From assembly GCA_003139975.1 (NCBI GenBank), contig PLHN01000461.1, positions 1 to 9,432 on the forward strand: a stretch of DNA of 9,432 bases. Direction: 5' to 3'. A model generated the notes under the pieces. It was not told the DNA's origin and searched no databases. It was given only the letters and a program-made list of their open reading frames with translations. How positions within the stretch are numbered: position 1 is the stretch's first letter; every line of letters begins with the position of its first letter. This DNA comes from Acidobacteriaceae bacterium (GTDB taxonomy: Bacteria > Acidobacteriota > Terriglobia > Terriglobales > Acidobacteriaceae). This document shows, in pieces, positions 1 to 7,254 of the stretch. The translations under genes were made by a program, and so were the position numbers.

Positions 1-626
1 GCTTCAGCTCCGGCCAGGCCATCAACGCCATGCAGGAGCTTTCCGCCAAGACCCTGCCGCAGGGCTACAGCTACGAGTGGTCTGGTATTTCGCTCGAAGA
101 GCTGCAATCCGGTTCCACGACGCTCATCCTCTTCGCACTCGGAGTCGTAGTCGTCTACCTCACGCTTTCCGCCCAATACGAAAGTTTCGTGCTCCCGTTC
201 ATCATTCTTCTTGCCGTTCCCATGGCGCTCCTAGGCGCTCTCGCCGCCCAATGGACGCGCGGCCTGCAAAACGATGTCTACTGCCAGGTCGGACTGGTCA
301 TGCTGGTCGGCCTCGCCTCCAAGAACGCCATTCTGATCGTCGAGTTCGCCGAGCAACTCCGCGAGCGCGGCATGAACATTTTCGAATCGGCCGTCGAATC
401 CGCCCGCATCCGTCTCCGTCCCATCCTGATGACCTCCTTCGCATTCATTCTTGGAGTCATTCCCCTAGTCACCGCCAGCGGTGCAGGAGAAAACGGCCGC
501 CACTCCGTAGGTACAACGGTCTTCGGCGGCATGATCATGAGCACCATCCTGAATCTCTTCTTCATTCCCGTTCTCTATCTCTTGATAGAAGGCTTCCGCG
601 AGCGCCGCAAACCCAAATCCGGCTGA
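1..626 (+). CDS. RND efflux permease, AcrB/HAE1-like, C-terminal fragment (5' end outside window)
   Basis: This is the last ~207 residues of a proton-driven RND multidrug exporter permease in the inner membrane. The reading frame is open from base 3 and enters with SSGQAINAM, so the gene starts upstream of the window; the ATG at 30 is internal. Visible parts are the end of the second periplasmic (porter) domain, a transmembrane helix (LILFALGVVVVYLTLSAQYE), the paired helices around LASKNAILIVEFAEQ, which keep the Lys-Asn of the AcrB proton relay (AcrB Lys940 region), and the final helix ending in FFIPVLYLLIE. The stretch GENGRHSVGTTVFGG is typical of the HAE1 branch. The protein ends in a short basic tail (RERRKPKSG) with TGA at 624-626. 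Its adaptor and outer-membrane partners are presumably upstream. It belongs to a different branch from the permease at 2812-6060, so the two are not simple duplicates. Substrate cannot be told. Confidence 0.96.
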   Translation, partial: FSSGQAINAMQELSAKTLPQGYSYEWSGISLEELQSGSTTLILFALGVVVVYLTLSAQYESFVLPFIILLAVPMALLGALAAQWTRGLQNDVYCQVGLVMLVGLASKNAILIVEFAEQLRERGMNIFESAVESARIRLRPILMTSFAFILGVIPLVTASGAGENGRHSVGTTVFGGMIMSTILNLFFIPVLYLLIEGFRERRKPKSG

Positions 627-635
627 GAAACTGTG

Positions 636-654
636 GCGCGACTCCTGTCCGCGC
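636..654 (+). terminator. Possible hairpin after the RND gene (weak terminator candidate)
   Basis: Ten bases after the RND stop codon, GCGCG (636-640) can pair with CGCGC (650-654). The loop can tighten further by pairing GAC with GTC. The stem is GC-rich, but only TTCCCC follows and there is no T-run, so intrinsic termination is uncertain. The rest of the 154-base gap to the next gene is pyrimidine-rich and shows no gene. Confidence 0.25.
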
Positions 655-769
655 TTCCCCTGTGTCCCCCGTGCTTCAGCATTTGGTTTTGCTTGGACCT
701 CGCTTTTGGGTTTCCACTTCTGCAATCTGCCCCCTGACTCTGACCTCCCTGCATCTGCCGCCAAGAATC

Positions 770-775
770 TAAAAT
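770..775 (+). promoter_or_regulatory. TAAAAT -10-like element directly before the Sua5 start
   Basis: TAAAAT matches the sigma-70 -10 consensus at five of six positions. Transcription would begin about 6-8 bases downstream, that is at or next to the GTG at 781. No Shine-Dalgarno sequence lies before either possible start (GTG 781 or ATG 790), so a leaderless or nearly leaderless message is a reasonable reading. No convincing -35 box sits 16-18 bases upstream; CTGACC at 740-745 is too far away. Moderate to low confidence. Confidence 0.35.
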
Positions 776-780
776 GACTT

Positions 781-1746
781 GTGCGCCTCATGCCCACTCC
801 GGACGAAATCAAGCTCGCCGCCGAACTTCTCCGCTCCGGACGGGTCGTCGCTTTTCCCACCGAAACCGTGTACGGATTAGGCGCCAACGCCCTCGACCCC
901 GGCGCCGTGTCCAGAATCTACGCCGTCAAGCGCCGACCTCCGACTAGCCCGCTGATCGTCCACATAGCGTCAACGGAAATGATCGCCCTGCTGGCCGCCG
1001 ATTGGCCCGAAGCTGCCGAGCGCCTGACCCGCATGTTCTGGCCCGGCCCGCTAACGCTGGTCGTCAGGAAACAGCCTGGCGTGCCTGAGATCGTCACTGC
1101 AGGCCTGCCCACAGTTGCCTTGCGCATGCCTGCGCATCCGGTGGCGCGGGCTCTCATTTGGGCGGCTCGCATTCCCCTGGCCGCGCCCAGCGCCAACCGC
1201 TTCACCGAACTCTCTCCCACCACCGCCGACCACGTCCGCCGCAGCCTCGGCAACGACGTCGACTACATTCTCGATGGAGGCCCTTGCGAGGTCGGGATCG
1301 AATCCACCGTGCTCTCGCTCGCCGGGCCGCAGCCCGTCCTGCTTCGCCCCGGAGGAATCTCGCGGCAAGCGCTCGAGTCCCTGATCGGCCCCATAGCGTC
1401 GGTGCAAGCAGCCCTGGGGCACGAGGTGCCGGCCGGTGCACACCCCTCGCCCGGCATGCACGCGCGTCACTACAGCCCGCTCACGTTCCTATTATTGGTG
1501 TCGAATGGAAAGGTGCCCGAACAGGGCAGAGGAATCTACCTGCAGCACGCGCACGCCGCAACACGCCCGAACGTTACGACTATTCAGATGCCAACCGCGG
1601 CCGCCGACTACGCCGCCGCTCTCTATGAAAAGCTCCACCAAGCCGACGAAGCCAACGCCGACTGGATCGCCGTAGACCTGCCTCCAAACGAACCGGAGTG
1701 GGAGGCAGTGCAAGATCGCCTGCACCGCGCCGCGTCGAACGACTAG
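781..1746 (+). CDS. L-threonylcarbamoyladenylate synthase, Sua5 type
   Basis: The enzyme makes threonylcarbamoyl-AMP from threonine, bicarbonate and ATP, the first step of tRNA t6A37 modification in the cytoplasm. The YrdC/Sua5 catalytic domain fills about residues 7-200: PTETVYGLG (26-34), the basic KRR followed by PL (50-58), WPGPLT (88-92), APSAN (135-139), GIESTV (172-177) and RPGG (189-192). The linker SPGMHARHYSP (223-233) and a C-terminal domain of about 85 residues ending in the helix around DRLHRAA mark the long Sua5 type rather than the short YrdC/TsaC type. Length (321 aa) is slightly below the usual ~340. The start is GTG at 781; ATG at 790 would remove three residues and is equally possible, since neither has a Shine-Dalgarno sequence. 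It stands alone between an efflux gene and a convergent minus-strand unit. Confidence 0.96.
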   Translation: MRLMPTPDEIKLAAELLRSGRVVAFPTETVYGLGANALDPGAVSRIYAVKRRPPTSPLIVHIASTEMIALLAADWPEAAERLTRMFWPGPLTLVVRKQPGVPEIVTAGLPTVALRMPAHPVARALIWAARIPLAAPSANRFTELSPTTADHVRRSLGNDVDYILDGGPCEVGIESTVLSLAGPQPVLLRPGGISRQALESLIGPIASVQAALGHEVPAGAHPSPGMHARHYSPLTFLLLVSNGKVPEQGRGIYLQHAHAATRPNVTTIQMPTAAADYAAALYEKLHQADEANADWIAVDLPPNEPEWEAVQDRLHRAASND

Positions 1747-1883
1747 AGGAGAACTCAACCTCAGTCCGGCAGCTGAATCGGCCTAAAGGTTTGCGCCTGT
1801 TTGTGCGTCGTGCTCAAACGAGCTCGTGTGAAGAGCTTGCGCGAACCCTTTCGGGCACACCCTGACGGATGGTTGGATGGCCG
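1747..1883. other. Convergent intergenic region
   Basis: This 137-base stretch separates the end of the Sua5 gene (plus strand) from the end of the small basic protein gene (minus strand). It contains one short inverted repeat, AGCTC (1821-1825) / GAGCT (1833-1837) with a 7-base loop. That repeat could serve as a two-way stop signal but has no flanking T-run on either strand. No promoter or gene is evident. Confidence 0.5.
1821..1837. repeat. Short inverted repeat between convergent genes
   Basis: AGCTC and GAGCT form a perfect 5-bp stem around a 7-base loop. It lies midway between two convergent genes, where a bidirectional terminator would be expected. The short stem and absent T-run make termination doubtful. 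Confidence 0.25.
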
Positions 1884-2054
1884 CTACCCCTTCGTGTGGG
1901 ACCGTCGCAACTGGCGACGATGCGCCCTCTTCTTTCGCTGTTTGTTGGCCATTCTGTTTGCCGCGAGCTTACTGATGGGCGCTGTCGGAAAAACTGAAAC
2001 CGGGTTTGGTGGCTTTGCTTCCGTTGCAGGTTGTTGTTCCGCTGCATTCTCCAT
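1884..2054 (-). CDS. Small, highly basic hypothetical protein (56 aa)
   Basis: I do not recognise this protein with certainty. The frame runs from ATG at 2054 to TAG at 1884. A strong Shine-Dalgarno sequence, AAGGAGG, precedes the ATG by eight bases on the minus strand, and this is the main reason for calling a gene of this size. The first half is acidic to neutral and rich in Ala, Pro, Gln and Glu (MENAAEQQPATEAKPPNP). From residue 39 it turns strongly basic: QRKKRAHRRQLRRSHTKG, with 9 Arg/Lys and 2 His in 18 residues. There is no signal peptide, membrane helix or cysteine. Such a tail would suit binding to RNA, ribosomes or DNA, but that is inference. It lies 63 bases downstream of the zinc-ribbon gene on the same strand and could share its transcript. 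Overlapping plus-strand frames lack a ribosome binding site and look less protein-like. Confidence 0.6.
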   Translation of the reverse strand: MENAAEQQPATEAKPPNPVSVFPTAPISKLAANRMANKQRKKRAHRRQLRRSHTKG

Positions 2055-2117
2055 GCCTTGATCCTCCTTGCTGGACTGGTTATGCTCAGCCTGACGCTAA
2101 AGAAATACCGTTCAGTG

Positions 2118-2318
2118 TTATGCCTGTCCGGCGATGCTTAAGCTTGCCCGTTTGCCCGCCCGGAGTTGTTCAGCGGTGAACGCATGCCCGCACGTACCAC
2201 ATCTCCACGTTGAACTTGGTCTCCGGTTCTCCGCCCCAGAGCTGAGTTTGGCGCCTTCGCTCGGATGGAACGCCATCACCAACTCGCCACCGCATTCCAG
2301 GCATTGTCGCCTATTCAT
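2118..2318 (-). CDS. Small zinc-ribbon-like protein (66 aa), function unknown
   Basis: The protein carries two CxxC knuckles, CLEC (Cys6, Cys9) and CGTC (Cys40, Cys43), each next to a glycine (CLECGG, CGTCGH). This is the usual four-cysteine zinc-ribbon layout with a ~30-residue insert between the knuckles. The tail after residue 45 (AFTAEQLRAGKR) is basic. No enzymatic motif is present, so a structural, nucleic-acid-binding or protein-binding role is likely. ATG at 2318 is preferred because AAGG lies five bases before it; a GTG at 2324 would add two residues but would overlap that site. A sigma-70-like promoter lies about 130 bases upstream on the same strand, making this the first gene of a short unit with the 56-residue protein at 1884-2054. 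The assignment to a zinc ribbon is from cysteine spacing only. Confidence 0.72.
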   Translation of the reverse strand: MNRRQCLECGGELVMAFHPSEGAKLSSGAENRRPSSTWRCGTCGHAFTAEQLRAGKRASLSIAGQA

Positions 2319-2493
2319 AGTCACCTTGACGCCAGAAACCCACGGGATTCTCTGGTTGGTTCCGCACTAAGAGAGAAGTACTTCAGATGTGCTGACTTAG
2401 CTCAGGAGATCTGACGGAGCGGAAGACAAAGAGCGCTCAATCATGACCATAGGCCTATTGCGGGCGCATGTCAAACCTCGATAGAGCACCGTT
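2319..2493 (-). other. Intergenic region with the leader of the zinc-ribbon gene
   Basis: This 175-base gap between the DUF2892 stop and the zinc-ribbon start holds a minus-strand promoter (2446-2474) and a leader of about 120 bases. Several short perfect palindromes occur here: GAAGTACTTC at 2375-2384, GAGCGCTC at 2431-2438 and ATAGGCCTAT at 2449-2458. No additional gene is supported. No clear terminator for the upstream operon is present; the imperfect hairpin at 2481-2497 has no T-run. Confidence 0.5.
2446..2474 (-). promoter_or_regulatory. Sigma-70-type promoter, TTGACA-N17-TATGGT
   Basis: Reading the minus strand, a perfect TTGACA -35 box (2474-2469) is followed after exactly 17 bases by TATGGT (2451-2446), which matches the -10 consensus at four of six positions. 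The predicted transcription start is near 2439. It would drive the zinc-ribbon gene and perhaps the small basic gene after it. The palindrome ATAGGCCTAT (2449-2458) overlaps the -10 box and could be a repressor site. Confidence 0.6.
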
Positions 2494-2706
2494 CTATGCT
2501 TTCGAATCAATCTCAGAGGCATCGCGGAGTCCCAACTTCCTCAGCACGAGCATGGCCGGACACCAGTTGGTGATCCCGGACTGAAAGAGATTGAGTCCGA
2601 CAAAAGCGGTGAACAGATACCAATACGAGCTAAGCCAATGTCCCAAGGCCAGCGAAAGCAGGATGAAGGTTCCTGCCATCAATCGAAGACCGCGTTCTAC
2701 TGTCAT
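2494..2706 (-). CDS. DUF2892 (YgaP-like) small membrane protein
   Basis: This 70-residue inner-membrane protein has two hydrophobic segments, about residues 9-23 and 28-46. It shows the DUF2892 pattern: MTVERGLRLMAGTF at the start, FVGLNLFQSGITNWCP in the second half with Cys49-Pro50, then a short polar C-terminus. DUF2892 also forms the membrane part of YgaP-type rhodaneses and is often found near sulfur-handling genes. Its own biochemical role is not established. The start is ATG at 2706 because AAGGAG lies nine bases before it; a longer frame reaching 2769 would add 21 polar residues unlike the family. It is the last gene of the OsmC-to-RND operon, 105 bases after the permease stop, with no terminator visible in between. 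The single Cys-Pro could be a redox or sulfur contact, but this is inference. Confidence 0.88.
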   Translation of the reverse strand: MTVERGLRLMAGTFILLSLALGHWLSSYWYLFTAFVGLNLFQSGITNWCPAMLVLRKLGLRDASEIDSKA

Positions 2707-2811
2707 GGTCAAGTTCTCCTTGTTGGGTCGTGCGTGTTCTTCGGAACATCGCCTGCGGTTCTTTCGCATGCGGCAACATTTCAGGAAAGTGCCAGTGTGC
2801 CGGCGGAGCGG

Positions 2812-5800
2812 TCACCCGCGTTTCTCCGACATGTAATACAGAACCGGAACGGCCATGCGCGACAGCACGGTGGAAGCTACTTCGCCGGCCATCAGCGATA
2901 AAGCAAGTCCCTGGAAAATCGGGTCGAACAGAATCACGCTTGCCCCAACCACCACGGCCGCGGCGGTCAAGAGCATGGGCCGGAAGCGTACGGCGCCCGC
3001 GTCTACGACGGCTTCTTCGAGCGACATGCCCTGCGCGCGCCGCAGTTCGATGAAATCCACGAGGATGATCGAATTGCGGACAATAATGCCAGCGCCGGCG
3101 ATGAATCCGATCATCGAAGTGGCCGTGAAGAAGGCCCCCATCAGCGTGTGCGCGGGAAGGATGCCGACGAGCGTGAGCGGAATCGGCGCCATGATCACCA
3201 GCGGCGTTTTAAAGCTCTTGAACCAGCCGACGACGAGCACATAGATCAGCACGAGCACCGCGGCAAAAGCCAAGCCAAGGTCGCGGAAAACCTCGACCGT
3301 AATGTGCCATTCGCCATCCCACTTCATGGAATAACGGTCGGTGCGCTCGGGCATGGTGGTGCCTTTGTATTGCTTGACCGAGTAGCCATCCGGCAGTTTG
3401 ATCTTGTCAATCGCGTCGCTCATCTTGAGGATCGCGTACACAGGGCTTTCTTCTTCGCCCGCCACGTCGCCAGTGACGTAGACGACCGGCAGAAGGTTTT
3501 TGCGATAAATACTGGTATCGATCGTGGTTTGGTGCAGAGTGGTCAGTTCCTGCAGCGCAATCTTCGCGCCCGAAGGAGTCGGCAGCTTGAGGTTAGCGAG
3601 GTCCTGGATGCTTGACCGGTCGGGGCGCGACAAACGAATTTCGATGGGGATGTCTTCGCGAGACTGCGGATCGTGCAACAAGCCGGCATCGGCACCACCG
3701 AGTCCGATCTGCAAGGTGCGGGTGACGTCAGCTGCGGAGATTCCGTGCAAAGACGCCTTGTCGAGATCGACCTTCAGATCGTATTTGGTCTGCGGGTCCT
3801 CGACGTACCAGTCAACGTCCACGACGCCGGGTGTTTGCTGGAAAACCTGCTTGATCTGAGAAGCGAGTTGGATCTGGCCCTTATAGTCTGGGCCGTACAC
3901 TTCGGCGACAAGCGTTTCGAGCACTGGCGGGCCCGGCGGCACCTCGGCGACTTTGATACGGGCGCCGAACGGTGCCGCGATTTTGTCCAGTTCGGGACGC
4001 AACCGGCGTGCGATCGCGTGACTCTGCGCCTTGCGCTCATGACGAGAAAGCAGGTTTACCTGAATATCCGCCTGGTTGGGCTGGTGTCGCAGGAAATAGT
4101 GCCGCACCAAGCCGTTGAAGTTATAGGGTCCGGAGGTGCCGGCGTAGATCTGGTAGTTGATGACTCCGGGCTGCTGCCCAAGATAACGCCCCAGCGCCTG
4201 AGCCACGCGTGTGGTCTGCTCGAGCGGCGTGCCGTCGGGCATATCGATGATGACCTGGAACTCGCTCTTGTTGTCGAAGGGCAGCATCTTGACGCGTACC
4301 CATTTCAACGGGACGAACGCGACGGCCGCGAGCAGCAGCACGACCACGCTGCCGAGGAATATCCAGCGTCGCCGCGGATTGAGGATCAGCGGGTTCATGA
4401 TGCGGCGGTAAAGGCGCGTGGTCCAACCCTCGGATTCGTGGTGTCCGTGTCCGTCATCTCCGGCGTAATGACGCAGGAGCCGCAATGCAGCCCAAGGCGA
4501 TACCACAAAGGCCACGATCAGCGAGAACACCATTGCCGCCGAGGCGCCGACGGGGATGGGGCGCATATAGGGACCCATCAGTCCGCGGACGAAGGCCATG
4601 GGAAGGATCGCGGCAATCACCGCGAAGGTCGCGAGGATCGTGGGATTGCCCACTTCGTCCACGGCTTCGACGGCGACGTCAACGAGCGCGCGCCCGCGGC
4701 TCGCCGGCAAGCGGAAATGGCGAACAATGTTCTCGACAACGACGATTGCGTCATCGACCAAAATGCCGATGGAGAAGATCAAGGCGAATAGCGTTACGCG
4801 GTTGAGCGTGTAGCCGAAGAGATAGAAGATCGCCAGCGTCAGAGCCAAAGTTACTGGCACGGCCAGCAGGACCACGCCTGACTCGCGCCAGCCCAGTGCC
4901 AAGGCGATCAACAGCGTCACAGAGAGAGTTGCGATGAACAGGTGTTTGAGGAGTTCGTTTGACTTGTCTTTAGCCGTCTCGCCGTAATTTCGTGTGACGG
5001 CAACGTTCAGATCGCTGGGTAGCAGGTACCCGCGCATCGCGTTCACTTTTTCCAAAACGTGATCCGCGATGATACTGGCGTTCGTGCCTTTGCGCTTGGC
5101 GAGCGTGATGGTAACAGCTGGGTACTCTTGTGTGGAGGCGGGGCGGAGCCCTGTCCCGGCACCACCTTTGCCGGTCGCGAAGAGCACATAGTTGTCAGCC
5201 TCGGCCGGCCCATCTTCGATCTTTTCCACTACGTCCCGCAAATAGACCGGCCGTCCTGCATGGACTCCCACCACGACCTGCTGCAAATCGTCGGCGCGCG
5301 TGAAGAACAACCCTGCTTCTACCTGGAATTCGCGGTTGTCGCGGGAGAAACTGCCAGCCAGTTCGCGGCTGTTCGCGTTGTGCAGTTGGCCGACGACTGC
5401 CCCAGGCGTGAGCCCATAGGCTGCAAGACGTTGAGTATCGAGCACCACCCGCACCTGGCGGGGCTGCCCTCCGATGATCGCCGTCTCCGATACGTCATCG
5501 ATCCGCTTCAGCGAATCCTCCAACTCGCCGGCGATTCGCCGTAACGGGTAGGAGTCGTAGTTCTGGCCCCAGAGCGTAAGAGCCATGATAGGAACGTCGT
5601 CAATAGACCGGACCTTGATGATCGGCTGCGAAACCCCGGGAGGGATTCGGTCGAGATTGGAGTAAAGCTTGTTGTAAGTCTGGACGACCGCGTCTTCTTG
5701 TTTCGTTCCAACATAGAAGCGCACGATCAGCATACTCATGCCGGGATGGCTGATCGAATAGATGTATTCGACGCCCGGCACTTCGCGCAGCAGTTTTTCC

Positions 5801-6060
5801 ATCGGCAGGCTGACGCGCTGCGCAACCTCCTCGGGGGATGCGCCCGGCATCTGCACGAAAACGTCGAGCATCGGGACGATAATCTGCGGTTCTTCCTCGC
5901 GCGGGGTTTGCAGGATGGCAAACACACCCAAAAGCAGAGCGGCGACAATAATGAGGGGAGTCAGCTTGGAATCAATGAAAGTGTGCGCGATTTGTCCTGC
6001 CAGGCGAAGGGCGGGATGCGGGGCATTGCCGGTTTGCGGTTTATTGTTGCCAGCGCTCAT
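2812..6060 (-). CDS. RND efflux transporter permease subunit (PREEEPQI subtype)
   Basis: This full-length (1082 aa) proton-driven inner-membrane exporter is the engine of the tripartite pump encoded with the two genes before it. The first helix (about 33-52) is followed by TPREEEPQI (52-60) and [11 protein letters not shown] (73-83), typical RND porter entry. Helix 4 holds [13 protein letters not shown] (432-444) with the paired aspartates 436/437 of the proton relay. The second half has its first helix at about 566-585, a second porter domain, and [13 protein letters not shown] (993-1005) near the end. Here Arg995 stands where AcrB has the relay lysine (Lys940); I believe this is usual in this branch. 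A His-rich cytoplasmic stretch, [11 protein letters not shown] (535-545), joins the two halves. Start ATG 6060 follows a GAGAGAAG purine stretch and lies 33 bases after the adaptor stop. Metal, drug or sulfur-compound specificity cannot be decided from sequence. Confidence 0.96.
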   Translation of the reverse strand: MSAGNNKPQTGNAPHPALRLAGQIAHTFIDSKLTPLIIVAALLLGVFAILQTPREEEPQIIVPMLDVFVQMPGASPEEVAQRVSLPMEKLLREVPGVEYIYSISHPGMSMLIVRFYVGTKQEDAVVQTYNKLYSNLDRIPPGVSQPIIKVRSIDDVPIMALTLWGQNYDSYPLRRIAGELEDSLKRIDDVSETAIIGGQPRQVRVVLDTQRLAAYGLTPGAVVGQLHNANSRELAGSFSRDNREFQVEAGLFFTRADDLQQVVVGVHAGRPVYLRDVVEKIEDGPAEADNYVLFATGKGGAGTGLRPASTQEYPAVTITLAKRKGTNASIIADHVLEKVNAMRGYLLPSDLNVAVTRNYGETAKDKSNELLKHLFIATLSVTLLIALALGWRESGVVLLAVPVTLALTLAIFYLFGYTLNRVTLFALIFSIGILVDDAIVVVENIVRHFRLPASRGRALVDVAVEAVDEVGNPTILATFAVIAAILPMAFVRGLMGPYMRPIPVGASAAMVFSLIVAFVVSPWAALRLLRHYAGDDGHGHHESEGWTTRLYRRIMNPLILNPRRRWIFLGSVVVLLLAAVAFVPLKWVRVKMLPFDNKSEFQVIIDMPDGTPLEQTTRVAQALGRYLGQQPGVINYQIYAGTSGPYNFNGLVRHYFLRHQPNQADIQVNLLSRHERKAQSHAIARRLRPELDKIAAPFGARIKVAEVPPGPPVLETLVAEVYGPDYKGQIQLASQIKQVFQQTPGVVDVDWYVEDPQTKYDLKVDLDKASLHGISAADVTRTLQIGLGGADAGLLHDPQSREDIPIEIRLSRPDRSSIQDLANLKLPTPSGAKIALQELTTLHQTTIDTSIYRKNLLPVVYVTGDVAGEEESPVYAILKMSDAIDKIKLPDGYSVKQYKGTTMPERTDRYSMKWDGEWHITVEVFRDLGLAFAAVLVLIYVLVVGWFKSFKTPLVIMAPIPLTLVGILPAHTLMGAFFTATSMIGFIAGAGIIVRNSIILVDFIELRRAQGMSLEEAVVDAGAVRFRPMLLTAAAVVVGASVILFDPIFQGLALSLMAGEVASTVLSRMAVPVLYYMSEKRG

Positions 6061-6093
6061 CTTCTCTCTCTCGGACGCAGCTTTCTCTCAGAT

Positions 6094-7254
6094 TCAGCGC
6101 GACTCGATCTTCCTGCCGCTAAGTTCGCGGCTGCCCGGATCGGCGATCAGCATCTCTCCGGCTTGCAACCCGGCAAGTACTTCCACCTTCCCATCCGCAG
6201 GCTTTCCGATTGTGATGTAGCGCAAACCGGCGATCTTGCTCTGGTCGAGAACGTAAATGCCTTGTAATTGGCCGCGCTCAATGATGGCGCTGCGCGGGAT
6301 CAGAAGCGCGGAACGCTCTCCGCGTGGAAATTGCGCCCGGCCGAAAAAGCCCGAACGGAGGGCGGGATCGGAGGGCAACTCCACCTTAACCAAAAAGCTG
6401 CGGCTGGCCGGGTCCGCCGCGGGATCAATCTCGACCACCTTGCCTTTCATTTCGCGGTCTCCGAGCGCATCGATCAGTATGGAAGCCTGCTGTCCCATGC
6501 GCACGTAGCGGAGATCCGTCTCATTGACGGTGGCTTCGAGCCGGTACCGGCGGGTATCCTCGAGGGTGAAGATCGGCATTCCGGGGCTGGCCAAGGTGCC
6601 CAGGTCGAACTTCTTCTCGGTCACAACGCCATCGAATGGCGCCAGGATGCGGGTATAGCCAAGGGCTGTGCGCGCCTGCTGCACGGCGGCTTTGGCCTGT
6701 TCCTGGCCAGCGCGCGCCATATTACGCCGTGCCTGCGCCGCCAGATAGCGCGCCTTGACCTCATCGAACTCTTGCGGGCTGACGGATTTCTTGTCGAACA
6801 AGGTTTGATAGCGCTTCAATGTTGCTTCCGCCAACGCGAAGTCGGAATCGGACGCGGCGATTTCCTGCTGCGACGCCAGATCGGCCGCCGTAGCGCGGTC
6901 GACCGCCGCGTGCGGCTGCGCGTCGTCGAGGATCGCCAGCACCTGCCCACGCTTAACGTGGTCGCCCTCGCGCGCGCGAATCTCCACGATGTTGCCCATC
7001 ATCTGGGCGGATAATCGGCTGGTCTGGGCCGCTTGCAGCGTGCCCACGGCTTCCACCTGGTCCGGGACATTTGCTTTCTGTGCGGAAACTACCGAGACGT
7101 TGCTTATGGTCTCCGGCGCGGCGCTGACCGTTTCATGTTCGCTGGAGCAGCCGACCAACGCCGCCGTCAGAACCATCAAGAAGGAGAGCGCGACGGTTAG
7201 AACCAGTAAGGATTTCTTCGCGTTTTGCATATTTCGAGCGAGCATCAGAGTCAT
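6094..7254 (-). CDS. RND periplasmic adaptor (membrane fusion protein), lipoprotein-type
   Basis: This protein links the inner-membrane permease to the outer-membrane channel. The N-terminus has a basic stretch (NAKK), a hydrophobic segment and a lipobox, LVGC, with the lipid-modified Cys at position 36. Then come the lipoyl-like half-motif GNIVEIRAREGDHVKRGQVL (about 86-106), an alpha-helical hairpin rich in Ala, Gln and Glu (about 112-195), the second lipoyl half ending in LAPFDGVVTEKKFDLG (about 204-220), a beta-barrel domain (LEATVNETDLRYVRMGQ onward) and a membrane-proximal domain to residue 386. The ATG at 7254 overlaps the TGA of the upstream TolC-like gene by four bases (ATGA), pointing to translational coupling. 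Internal ATGs at 7245 and 7230 would still keep the signal peptide and cannot be excluded, as none has a good ribosome binding site. Confidence 0.94.
   Translation of the reverse strand: MTLMLARNMQNAKKSLLVLTVALSFLMVLTAALVGCSSEHETVSAAPETISNVSVVSAQKANVPDQVEAVGTLQAAQTSRLSAQMMGNIVEIRAREGDHVKRGQVLAILDDAQPHAAVDRATAADLASQQEIAASDSDFALAEATLKRYQTLFDKKSVSPQEFDEVKARYLAAQARRNMARAGQEQAKAAVQQARTALGYTRILAPFDGVVTEKKFDLGTLASPGMPIFTLEDTRRYRLEATVNETDLRYVRMGQQASILIDALGDREMKGKVVEIDPAADPASRSFLVKVELPSDPALRSGFFGRAQFPRGERSALLIPRSAIIERGQLQGIYVLDQSKIAGLRYITIGKPADGKVEVLAGLQAGEMLIADPGSRELSGRKIESR

Noticed and set aside
77..772. 231-codon plus-strand frame overlapping the RND fragment
   Set aside because: It is a +1 shadow rich in Arg, His, Ser and Pro; the RND frame is unmistakable.
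1801..2061. 86-codon plus-strand frame with a hydrophobic stretch (CLLAILFAASLLMGAVG)
   Set aside because: It has no Shine-Dalgarno sequence and no family resemblance, and it overlaps the opposite-strand 56-residue frame, which has a strong ribosome binding site and a biased, protein-like composition.
2058..2141. Short plus-strand hydrophobic frame (LILLAGLVMLSLTLKKYR)
   Set aside because: It looks like a membrane helix with a basic stop-transfer end, but it has no ATG upstream and no ribosome binding site. It also overlaps the start region of the small minus-strand gene and the end of the zinc-ribbon gene.
2481..2497. Inverted repeat ATAGA/TCTAT as terminator of the efflux operon
   Set aside because: The stem has a mismatch on the minus-strand RNA, overlaps the DUF2892 stop codon and lacks a T-run.
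3673..4791. 372-codon plus-strand open frame opposite the RND permease
   Set aside because: It lies entirely antisense to a well-supported permease gene. The product has no recognisable domain and reads as composition-driven shadow of GC-rich codons on the other strand.
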